Assembly: GCA_027311705.1 (NCBI GenBank)
Contig: DAICYJ010000205.1
Span: 1 to 32,744 of the forward strand
DNA: 32,744 nucleotides
From: Novosphingobium sp.
GTDB taxonomy: Bacteria; Pseudomonadota; Alphaproteobacteria; Sphingomonadales; Sphingomonadaceae
Direction: 5' to 3'
Shown here: positions 21,784 to 29,325 of the stretch, piece by piece
How positions within the stretch are numbered: the first letter of the stretch is position 1
Layout of the letters: every line of letters starts with the position of its first letter
Program-made: the position numbers and the translations under genes
Notes under the pieces: generated by a model
The model's input: the letters and a program-made list of their open reading frames with translations, nothing else
Told to the model about the DNA's origin: nothing
Database searches by the model: none

Positions 21784-23889
21784 TCATGGCCGGAACGCAC
21801 CTTTCTTTTCGTGCGCGTCCCATGCCTCGTTGGTCAGATAGGCGAACAGCGCCTCGGCCTCCGCGTCGGTCAAATCCTTGAACTGCGGCATGCCACCACC
21901 GTTGGTGGAAAGGGCACCGCCCTGCACGACTGACTTCAGGTAGGCGAGATCGGAAGGTGGCATTCGGATCAGGCTGGGGATACGCCCGCCCGATGCATCC
22001 GCATTCATGCCGTGGCAGTCAACGCAGCCGTATGATTCAAAGATGATCTTGCCCTTGCCCGCCATCGCGACATCCTGTCGCGGCGCGACTGGGCGATTGA
22101 TCGGCTCCACCGTTGCGAGCGACGGATACTTCGCCTTGCCGCCGATGCGGAAGGCCAGCAAACGAGGCGGCGTTCGTGATTGGGGTGTCGTGCTGTATTT
22201 CGAAAAGTACGATCCGGTGGCTGCGGCGGTTCCGTTGCCGGTCGGGACGATCACATATTGCACGCCGTCGACCATGACGGTCGATGGAGCACCACGGATG
22301 GCCCCACCGGTCTGGCGGCTCCACAGTTCCTTGCCGGTCAGCGCGTCGAACGCGACGAGACGTCCGTCGGCCATACCTTGGAACACCAGCCCGCCGCTGG
22401 TGTGCAGCAAGCCCCCGTTGATGGGCAGGCCGCTTGGTGCGCGCCACTTTACCTTGTTGGCAACGGGATCCCAGGCGACGACTTCGCCGTAGGATTTCCA
22501 CTTCGGATCGCCCGAACTGCCATAGTAGAAGTCCATCAGCAGGCCGCCGACGAGCGCCTTGGGATCGGATTCCACCTTGGTGGGCATCACCATGTTGGGA
22601 ATATAGACGAGGTGGCTTTCTGGGTCGTAGGCCAACGCCTCCCACCCATGGCTGCCGGAAAGGGCAGGCAGCGCGATGTTCACCTCGCCCGGACGAAGCC
22701 AGTATTGCCCCTCCGGCTTGAGAATCGGCCTTCCGTTGTCATCTAGCCCCTTGGCCCAGTTCAGGTCGGTGTAGGCGCTGCCGGAAATGAACTTGCCGGT
22801 CTTGGCATCCAGGACATAGGCAAATCCATTCTTGGGGACGCTGATGACGGTCCGGCGCATTTCTCCGCCGACGGGAAGGTCTGCAATCATGATGCCTACC
22901 GTGGCATCGTAATTCCACCCATCGTGCGGCGTTTCCTTGAAATGCCATTTGTATTCGCCGGTGGTCGCATCCACGGCTACGATGGAGTTGGTGAACAGTT
23001 CATCGCCGGCGTCGGCTGCGCGCTTGCTGGGATCGAAGGGCGATGGTCCGCCCACGCCGATGTAGAGCAGGTTCAGTTTGGGATCATAGGTCATTGCATC
23101 CCACGCGCTGCCGCAGCCGTGCGACTTTTCGTACCAGCCGGTGCCCCAGGTCTTCGCCGCCATATCATACAGCGGGCTGTCCTGCTTTTCGGCGGGGTCG
23201 CCCGGCACGGTGTAGAACCGCCAGCGCCGCTTGCCCGTCTTCACGTCGAGCGCATCGACGAACCCGCGCGTTGTGCCCGAATCCATGCAGGCATTGCCGA
23301 TGAACACCAGCCCGGCACCCACCCGGGGCGCGGCGGAAATGCCGTACATCTGCGTCGAATCGCACGATTGTGCTTCCCACACTTTCTCGCCGGTCTTCTG
23401 ATCGACTGCGACAAGACGGCAATCGCCTGTGGTGATGATGGCCTTGCCGTCCGACAGCGCAAGGCCGCGGTTCATCCGCCGCCCCCAATAGCCGCTGAGC
23501 GAGGACTTGCTGAAATCGGCCGTGTCTTCATAAGACCACAGCAGCTTGCCGGTCTTGATGTCGTTGGCAAAAATGGCCGCGCTGGGGCCACCCTGATAGA
23601 TCACGCCATCCGCGATCAGCGGATTTCCGACAAGTCCGTCGAGGTTCGGCATCGGCACCCACCATGCGAGGTCCAACTGGCCGACGTTGTCGCGGTTAAT
23701 CGTGGAAAGATCGGCGTGGTGTTGCATTTCGGGGGAATTGCCGAGCGCTTCCCAATTTGTGTTGCGCGGATCCTGGCTCGCTGCAGAGACGCAGCCGACA
23801 AGCACTGCTCCGGAAAGGAGCGTGGCGGCCACGGTCGGCACCATTCGTCTGATGCTGCGCGAAAACGATGCAATGCCAATGGAGCTCAT
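21784..23889 (-). CDS. PQQ-dependent quinohemoprotein dehydrogenase, probable lipoprotein
   Basis: Periplasmic oxidation of an alcohol by PQQ, with electrons passed to an attached haem c. 701 residues. The N-terminal signal ends in a lipobox (VLVGC, Cys about 33), so it is probably lipid-anchored. An eight-bladed propeller with W-motif repeats follows (DQKTGEKVWEAQ, DVKTGKRRWRF, DATTGEYKWHF, DALTGKELWSR). The C-terminal cytochrome domain has C622-V-D-C625-H626 and a Met ligand candidate in GGMPQF. Start ATG 23889 has GGAGG upstream. Oddly, expected active-site residues are changed: WDY is WNYD (N326), the metal Glu is D203, the metal Asn is G281, and no vicinal Cys pair is seen. A PVA-dehydrogenase-like or other divergent subgroup is possible. 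Confidence 0.93.
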   Translation of the reverse strand: MSSIGIASFSRSIRRMVPTVAATLLSGAVLVGCVSAASQDPRNTNWEALGNSPEMQHHADLSTINRDNVGQLDLAWWVPMPNLDGLVGNPLIADGVIYQGGPSAAIFANDIKTGKLLWSYEDTADFSKSSLSGYWGRRMNRGLALSDGKAIITTGDCRLVAVDQKTGEKVWEAQSCDSTQMYGISAAPRVGAGLVFIGNACMDSGTTRGFVDALDVKTGKRRWRFYTVPGDPAEKQDSPLYDMAAKTWGTGWYEKSHGCGSAWDAMTYDPKLNLLYIGVGGPSPFDPSKRAADAGDELFTNSIVAVDATTGEYKWHFKETPHDGWNYDATVGIMIADLPVGGEMRRTVISVPKNGFAYVLDAKTGKFISGSAYTDLNWAKGLDDNGRPILKPEGQYWLRPGEVNIALPALSGSHGWEALAYDPESHLVYIPNMVMPTKVESDPKALVGGLLMDFYYGSSGDPKWKSYGEVVAWDPVANKVKWRAPSGLPINGGLLHTSGGLVFQGMADGRLVAFDALTGKELWSRQTGGAIRGAPSTVMVDGVQYVIVPTGNGTAAATGSYFSKYSTTPQSRTPPRLLAFRIGGKAKYPSLATVEPINRPVAPRQDVAMAGKGKIIFESYGCVDCHGMNADASGGRIPSLIRMPPSDLAYLKSVVQGGALSTNGGGMPQFKDLTDAEAEALFAYLTNEAWDAHEKKGAFRP

Positions 23890-24154
23890 TCCCAACCTCC
23901 CAGAATTTCGCACGCGGCACCGCCAATGCCGAGGTTGCCAGAAGACTGCCTCGCGCGTCACCTTGAGTCAATGCTGCCTGCAAAAATGTAGGACACTATT
24001 GCAAGCCTCGATCTAGCCGGTTAGGGTGGCGGGGTTGAGTCAGTTACCCCCTGAGTTCTCGCGCACTGGCAAGATTGCACACGGGGCAGCAGTATCTGGC
24101 AGGGCGGGCCAAAGCAGCGGCGATGGCAGGCTAAGCGAAAGGCAGGCGGGGAAG
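23890..24154. other. 265-bp divergent promoter region, PQQ dehydrogenase / kinase operon
   Basis: Holds the shared 16-bp element copy C and, on the kinase side, a short inverted repeat GGGGT-N10-ACCCC (24033-24052). Hexamer TTGACT appears on the minus strand just after copy C, as after copy A. No reading frame here looks like a gene. Confidence 0.55.
23981..23996 (-). promoter_or_regulatory. Shared 16-bp promoter element, copy C
   Basis: On the minus strand this reads TGTCCTACATTTTTGC, 91 nt before the PQQ dehydrogenase start and pointing toward it. It matches copy A at 15 of 16 positions. TTGACT follows 8 bp later on the same strand. It could also act on the kinase operon, which starts on the other side. 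Confidence 0.65.
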
Positions 24155-25174
24155 ATGGCAGACAATCCAGTCATCAGCGAAATGTCCGTCGTCAGGCGGA
24201 CCTGGTCGTCCGAACAGACCGCCGATCACATTCGCGCTCTGCCGATATGGTCGGGTGAAGCTCTGGTCGAACAGAAGTTCGGCGGGCTGCAAAACCGCAC
24301 GTATTTTGTCACCGACGGCGGCGGCCGCCGTTCCGTCGTGCGAGTAGGATTTGATCAATACCGCACACGCCAGACCAGCGTTGTCGAATGTGTACGCGCT
24401 GCGCACCGGTTGGGAATCGGCCCGGCCTTGCGGTATGCCGAGCCAAACCTGTCGGTCACCGCGTTCCAGGAAGGAGCGGGGATGACTATCGAGCAGATGG
24501 CCGATCCGGTCATCATCCGGAAGATCATCGACCGGATGAAAGTTGTCCACGAAGGCACGTGGGCCGTCAGCGAAACCATCAGCTACTGGTGGCCCTTCGA
24601 TACGATCCGCCGCTATCTGAATGTGTGCGAGACAGGCAAGGCGTCGACCGGGAATGTCCCTTCGGCATGGGCCGATCGCATTCCCCGTTACCGCGGCATC
24701 GTCGATGAACTGGAGGCGGCGATCGGGCCATATCTCCCCAAGTTCACCCACAACGACATGGTTTTTGCGAACATGATCTTCCGCAAGGACGGTGAACTGA
24801 TGTTCATCGACTGGGACGGAGGTGCCTATGGTCATCCGCTGTGGGACGTCGCCGAAATGCTGATGTGGGCGGAAGCCGACGAAGCCACCGCCCTGATGGC
24901 GCTGAACCATTATTATCCTGACATGACCGCCTCACAGGAAACGCAACGGCTCAAGGAAGTCTATGCTTTCCAGGCGGCAGCCGGCCTTCGCCTGGTCACC
25001 GAGACGATGGAAAACGAACTTGACCCCTATTTCTTCCTGACTCCGGCGGAAATGGCAACCAGCATGGCGCTGACCCTCCCAGGTGAAAAGCCGGAACTGG
25101 CAGGGCTGATCGAACTGATCGATCCTCGCTTCGAGGAATTATGGACGCAATATCAGGACCGCTATTCGCGTTGA
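24155..25174 (+). CDS. Choline-kinase/aminoglycoside-phosphotransferase-like kinase
   Basis: ATP-dependent small-molecule kinase of 339 residues. The catalytic loop HNDMVFAN (H199, D201, N206) and the metal-binding FIDWDGGAYGHPLWDVAEM (D219) match the APH/choline kinase family, and FGGLQNRTYFV resembles the N-terminal nucleotide loop of choline kinases. ATG 24155 is chosen; the open frame extends further upstream but without a matching ribosome site. First gene of the plus-strand operon. In known acyl-CoA pathways, APH-like kinases phosphorylate a 4-hydroxyacyl-CoA (ACAD10/11 in animals, LvaA in levulinate breakdown), so such a role is a reasonable guess here. Choline or aminoglycoside phosphorylation is less likely from context. 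Confidence 0.88.
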   Translation: MADNPVISEMSVVRRTWSSEQTADHIRALPIWSGEALVEQKFGGLQNRTYFVTDGGGRRSVVRVGFDQYRTRQTSVVECVRAAHRLGIGPALRYAEPNLSVTAFQEGAGMTIEQMADPVIIRKIIDRMKVVHEGTWAVSETISYWWPFDTIRRYLNVCETGKASTGNVPSAWADRIPRYRGIVDELEAAIGPYLPKFTHNDMVFANMIFRKDGELMFIDWDGGAYGHPLWDVAEMLMWAEADEATALMALNHYYPDMTASQETQRLKEVYAFQAAAGLRLVTETMENELDPYFFLTPAEMATSMALTLPGEKPELAGLIELIDPRFEELWTQYQDRYSR

Positions 25175-25208
25175 TGCCCGGGATTGCACCGATTGGGAGA
25201 ACCGCAAA

Positions 25209-25979
25209 GTGAGACTCGCCGGCAAGAGGATACTGGTTACAGGCAGCACCATGGGCATCGGCTTTGCCGCCGCCCGGCTGATGCGGCACCAAGGCGCGCG
25301 GGTCGCGGTGCACGGGCGCGATCGCGGCCGGGTGCAGGCGGCGATCGATGAACTGGGCGACGGCGAAGATGTCGTGCCGATCATCGGCGACGTGGGCGAT
25401 CTTCGCGATTGCCGCCGGATGGTCGATGACGCGCTGGCTGCAATGGGCGGCCTCGATTGCCTGGTCAACAATGCCGGGATCAGCGACCTTTCCTATCCAG
25501 AAGACGTTACTGAGGCGCACTACCGCAAGGTTGCAAATGTGAACCTGCGTTCGGCCTTCTTCCTCACGCAATATGCCTTGCCGGCGTTGCGGGCGAGCAA
25601 GGGTTCGGTGATTTTCAACGCATCAGTCTGCGGCCTGTTTGCCGGGCCGACCGACAGCTACATCTACGCCTGCGTCAAAAGCGGGATGATCAATCTTGGC
25701 AAGTCGCTCGCGCTTGAATTGGCTCCCGATGTGCGGGTGAATGTGCTGTGCCCCGGTTATATCGATACGCCCCTGATCGCGGCGGAAAATGCCGCAACCG
25801 ATGGCCAGATCTACACCTTCATCGAAAGCGCCGCCGCCCTGCAACGCATCGGCACGATGGAGGAATGCGCTTCTAGCATGGTCTACCTCGCATCGGACGA
25901 GGCGAGCTATTTCACCGGTAGTGTTCTTGTGAACGACGGCGGCCTTACCGCGCAGCGGACATGGGGCGGGAGAAACTGA
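25209..25979 (+). CDS. SDR family oxidoreductase
   Basis: NAD(P)-dependent short-chain dehydrogenase/reductase of 256 residues, classical type. The nucleotide motif TGSTMGIG lies at about residues 11-18, NNAG near 90, the catalytic Ser in NASVCG, and Y153-x3-K157 in YACVKSG. The family's PG motif appears as CPGYIDTPL. It ends with the usual hydrophobic VNDGG-L strand. Start GTG 25209 has GGGAGA upstream. It lies 34 bp after the kinase and 1 bp before the aminotransferase, so it is firmly in the operon. It likely interconverts an alcohol and a ketone, possibly providing the ketone for transamination. The substrate is unknown. Confidence 0.93.
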   Translation: MRLAGKRILVTGSTMGIGFAAARLMRHQGARVAVHGRDRGRVQAAIDELGDGEDVVPIIGDVGDLRDCRRMVDDALAAMGGLDCLVNNAGISDLSYPEDVTEAHYRKVANVNLRSAFFLTQYALPALRASKGSVIFNASVCGLFAGPTDSYIYACVKSGMINLGKSLALELAPDVRVNVLCPGYIDTPLIAAENAATDGQIYTFIESAAALQRIGTMEECASSMVYLASDEASYFTGSVLVNDGGLTAQRTWGGRN

Positions 25980-25980
25980 A

Positions 25981-27384
25981 ATGTCGACAGTTTACGGATC
26001 GAACCGATCGCTTCAGGAAATCGACAAGGCGGGGTTGGTCCACTCGTTCTCGTCACTCCATTCACAAAAGGACCGCGATCTCGTCATCTGGGATCACGCC
26101 GAAGGCCTGTGGCTGACCACGACCGAGGGTGAGCGCTATCTCGATGCGGCAGCCGGGCTTTGGTGCACCAATATCGGCTATGGCCGCAAGGAACTGGCAG
26201 ACGCGGCTGCAGCGCAGATGACGCGCACCAGTTCGATCCACAGCTTTGCTCAGTTCAGCAACGAACCGATCATCCGGCTGACCGAACGCGTTCTGGAACT
26301 TGCGCCCGACAACATGCGCCGCATCGTCTATGGCAACAGCGGGTCCGACGCTAACGACACGCAGGTCAAGCTGGTCCGCCGCTATAACAACGTGCGCGGG
26401 TTGCCACGGAAGAAGAAGATCATCTCGCGCATGTCGGCCTATCACGGGTCGACGGTGGCCTCGGGCAGCCTGACCGGCATCCCGCTGGTTCACCGCACGT
26501 TCGATCTGCCGATCGAGGGCGTGCTGCACACCCACATGCATGATTTCCACCGGAGACCCGCCCATATCGACGATATGGATGGCTACGTCCGCTGGCTGGC
26601 CGACGAGCTTGAAGCGATGATCCAGCGTGAAGGGCCAGACACTGTCGCCGCCTTCATCGCTGAACCGGTGACGGGGGCCGGCGGTGTGCTGGTGCCGCCA
26701 GACGGTTACTTCCGCGCTATTCGCGAGGTGCTCGACCGGCACGATGTGCTGATGATCGCCGACGAGGTCATCACCGGCTTCGGCCGCACGGGCGCCTGGT
26801 TTGCCAGCCCGGAATTCGGCATGGGGGCCGATCTGATCAGTGTGTCGAAAGGCATCACCAGCGGATACTTCCCGATGTCTGCCTGCCTTATCTCGGAGCG
26901 CGTGGCCGACGTCCTATACGGTGAGACCGCCGACGACGGCCTGTTCGGGCACGGCTTCACCGCGTCGGGCCATTCGGTTGCCGCGGCGGTCGCGCTGGCC
27001 AACATCGATATCATCGAAGGTGAAGGTTTGCTGGCGAATGCCCTGCGCATGGGCGACTTGCTGCTCCGGCGGGTGCGCGAAGCAGTCGGCGACCATGAAC
27101 TGGTCGGCGACATTCGTGGCAAAGGCCTGATCATCGGCGTCGAGTTCGACGCCGACCGCAGCACCGGCAAGCCCTTTGCCGATCCGACTGCCGTTGGCAG
27201 CCTGTTGAGCAAGTCTGCGCTGGAGGAAAAGGTGCTGGTGCGGGGCGGCCACGGCCGTGTGCTGGCCGCCATGGCCCCGGCATTGATCGCGACGGAGGAC
27301 GATATTGAAGAGATCGTGCGCCGTTTCGTGCGCGTGGTCGACCGGTTCGCGGACAAGTTGACGGCCTCTGGCCTGAGAGGGTGA
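25981..27384 (+). CDS. Class III (omega) aminotransferase
   Basis: PLP-dependent enzyme that moves an amino group between a primary amine or omega-amino acid and a keto acid such as pyruvate. 467 residues. Key motifs are intact: the glycine-rich NSGSDAND, AYHGST, D261 in IADEVITGFGRTG (pyridine-N partner), and the Schiff-base lysine K290 in SVSKGITSG. The architecture matches omega-amino acid:pyruvate or amine:pyruvate transaminases. Start ATG 25981 follows the SDR stop by 1 bp with GGGAGA upstream. In sphingomonads such enzymes serve amine breakdown, including long-chain amino-polyols in fumonisin degradation; whether this one does is unknown. Its operon also holds an imine-reductase-like gene. 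Confidence 0.95.
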   Translation: MSTVYGSNRSLQEIDKAGLVHSFSSLHSQKDRDLVIWDHAEGLWLTTTEGERYLDAAAGLWCTNIGYGRKELADAAAAQMTRTSSIHSFAQFSNEPIIRLTERVLELAPDNMRRIVYGNSGSDANDTQVKLVRRYNNVRGLPRKKKIISRMSAYHGSTVASGSLTGIPLVHRTFDLPIEGVLHTHMHDFHRRPAHIDDMDGYVRWLADELEAMIQREGPDTVAAFIAEPVTGAGGVLVPPDGYFRAIREVLDRHDVLMIADEVITGFGRTGAWFASPEFGMGADLISVSKGITSGYFPMSACLISERVADVLYGETADDGLFGHGFTASGHSVAAAVALANIDIIEGEGLLANALRMGDLLLRRVREAVGDHELVGDIRGKGLIIGVEFDADRSTGKPFADPTAVGSLLSKSALEEKVLVRGGHGRVLAAMAPALIATEDDIEEIVRRFVRVVDRFADKLTASGLRG

Positions 27385-27388
27385 TGCG

Positions 27389-28081
27389 ATGACGATGGAC
27401 ATGAGCTTTGCGGGAAAACGCGTAATCGTGATCGGAGCCGAAGGTCCGGTCGGTGCGGCGGCGGCGCGGGCCTTCTTCGAACACGGCGCCACCGTTGCAG
27501 TGCACGGTGCGGCGGTGGATGGAGCGACGACCATTTCCGGCGACCTGAGCGGTGAGGAAGGGTGCAAGGCTACCGTGGAAGCAGCAGTCGCCGCCCTCGG
27601 TGGCCTGGACGTGATCGTAAACGCCGCCGATTTCCGTGAGGACAAGCCGTTCGAGCAAGTCTTGCCGCAAGATTGGGACAAGGCGATGGACGGTGCCTTT
27701 ACCGCCAGCCTGTTCTGCACTCAGTTTGCCCTGCCGGCGCTGACGGCGTCGAAGGGCAATATCGTCAACGCAACGTCGTCCTTGGCGCAAATGGGCGGCC
27801 CGGCCGGTTCTTCCGCCTACGCGGCAGCCGCAGGATCGATCGTCAACATGACGCGGATGCAGGCGCTACGCTTCGGCGTCGATGGGGTGCGGGCCAATTG
27901 CCTGTGTGGCGGGCCGCTTGAAGGTTCAGCGGCGGCGCAAGTGGCTGATGTTCCGCCAATCGGCCGTCACGGAACGCCCCAGGACATGGCTGCTACGATC
28001 CTGTTCCTCGCCTCGGGCCACGCCGCTTTCATGACGGGTGCGATCATCGTCAATGACGGTGGCCGTTATTCGGGGGCTTAG
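27389..28081 (+). CDS. SDR-fold protein lacking the catalytic lysine
   Basis: 230 residues with the SDR Rossmann fold: GAEGPVG replaces the usual TGxxxGIG, NAAD replaces NNAG, and VNATSS provides the Ser region. The YxxxK motif is Y144-A-A-A-A148, so the lysine that lowers the tyrosine pKa and binds the nicotinamide ribose is missing. The C-terminal VNDGGRYSG strand is normal. The frame is intact and the gene is packed 4 bp after the aminotransferase, so it does not look like a decaying gene. It may be a non-catalytic partner, a binding protein or an enzyme with other chemistry. Start ATG 27389 has GAGAGGG upstream; two more ATGs follow within five codons. Confidence 0.85.
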   Translation: MTMDMSFAGKRVIVIGAEGPVGAAAARAFFEHGATVAVHGAAVDGATTISGDLSGEEGCKATVEAAVAALGGLDVIVNAADFREDKPFEQVLPQDWDKAMDGAFTASLFCTQFALPALTASKGNIVNATSSLAQMGGPAGSSAYAAAAGSIVNMTRMQALRFGVDGVRANCLCGGPLEGSAAAQVADVPPIGRHGTPQDMAATILFLASGHAAFMTGAIIVNDGGRYSGA

Positions 28082-28088
28082 AACGACG

Positions 28089-29303
28089 ATGAAAATGGAT
28101 GCTGTCATCGCGGGTGTGGGGACGACGCGGATCGCCCGGCATGTGGACCGCACGCTTTCGGACCTTGCGCAGGAAGCCATCGCGCAGGCGTTGCAAGATG
28201 CCGGCATTGATGCTTCCGCGATCCAGGCGGTCTGGGCCGGCAATGCGGCTGCGCCGGTGATGACCGGTCAGGTGTGCATCGCCGGGCAGGCTATCCTGCG
28301 CGGCATGGGGATTGGCCGCGTGCCGGTGGTCAACGTGGAAAACGCCTGTGCGACGGCGTCGACCGCGATGCAGCAGGCGGCGGCGATGGTCACGCTGGGG
28401 GCCTACGATGTCGTCCTCGCCTTCGGGGTGGAAAAACTTTACAGCCGCGACAAGCAGAAGGTGTTTTCGGTGTTCGCCGGATGCGCCGATGTCGAGCATT
28501 CCGACGCGCTCGATCGCTTCATCCTGAATGATGGTGCCGATGCTGCAGGCGCGGGGCAGTCGCGATCCGTGTTCATGGACATTTATGCGCGCCTTGCCCG
28601 CGACTACATGGCGCGAACGGGGGCGACGGCGCGTGATTTTGCGGCCGTTTCTGCGAAGAACAGCTTTCACGGCAGCCTCAATCCCAATGCCCAGTTTCGC
28701 GATGTGCTCACCATCGACGATGTGCTGGCGGCGCCGCTCATCGTTGCGCCACTGACCCTGACAATGTGCTCGCCGCTGGCCGACGGGGCGTCGGCGGCTG
28801 TCATCATGTCGCCCCGCGCCGCGCGCGAACTGGGAGTGCGCAAGCCTGTGCGGATACTGAGTTCGGTCCTCGCCAGCGGATACGATTATGAAGAGGGCTC
28901 CGAAAAATTGACCGCATGGACCGCGCGGCAAGCCTACGAGGCTGCGGACGTAGGTCCATCTGACGTCAATTGCGTCGAATTGCACGATGCCTCCTCGCCC
29001 GCAGAGATGATCTATTACGAGGCGCTGGGCCTGTGCGCCCCGGGCGAAGGCGTGAAGTTGCTGGCCGATGGCCACACCCGGATCGGCGGACGCGTCCCGG
29101 TCAACACATCGGGCGGGCTCGTGCGCAAGGGGCATCCCATCGGCGCGACCGGCCTGTCGCAGATCCACGAACTTGTCTTGCAGTTGCGGGGCGATGCGGG
29201 CCCGCGTCAGGCGGATGGCGCGCAGATTGCGCTGGCCGAAAACGGAGGTGGCTTCCTTGGCGAGGATTCGGCGGCGATCGTGGTGACGCTGCTGGGAAAA
29301 TAG
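28089..29303 (+). CDS. SCP2/lipid-transfer-type thiolase (acetyl-CoA acetyltransferase-like)
   Basis: 404 residues of the thiolase fold, closest in appearance to the SCPx/Ltp thiolase branch used for chain cleavage of branched or steroid-like acyl-CoAs. The nucleophile C87 in ENACATAS and H349 in KGHPIGATG are present. The second cysteine expected in HDCF of SCPx thiolases is A301 (HDASS), and the C-terminal CxG of biosynthetic thiolases is also absent (NGGGFLG). Ltp2-type aldolases of this fold need a DUF35 partner, but none is encoded here. Start ATG 28089 lies 7 bp after the previous stop; ATG 28095 is an alternative. Thiolase, retro-aldolase or condensing activity are all open. Confidence 0.88.
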   Translation: MKMDAVIAGVGTTRIARHVDRTLSDLAQEAIAQALQDAGIDASAIQAVWAGNAAAPVMTGQVCIAGQAILRGMGIGRVPVVNVENACATASTAMQQAAAMVTLGAYDVVLAFGVEKLYSRDKQKVFSVFAGCADVEHSDALDRFILNDGADAAGAGQSRSVFMDIYARLARDYMARTGATARDFAAVSAKNSFHGSLNPNAQFRDVLTIDDVLAAPLIVAPLTLTMCSPLADGASAAVIMSPRAARELGVRKPVRILSSVLASGYDYEEGSEKLTAWTARQAYEAADVGPSDVNCVELHDASSPAEMIYYEALGLCAPGEGVKLLADGHTRIGGRVPVNTSGGLVRKGHPIGATGLSQIHELVLQLRGDAGPRQADGAQIALAENGGGFLGEDSAAIVVTLLGK

Positions 29304-29325
29304 AACGCGTTCGGAAAGTCTTACG

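Noticed and set aside
24033..24052. Inverted repeat GGGGT-N10-ACCCC as a terminator
   Set aside because: Only 5 bp of stem, a 10-nt loop, no T-tract, and it lies between two divergent start regions, where no transcript ends.
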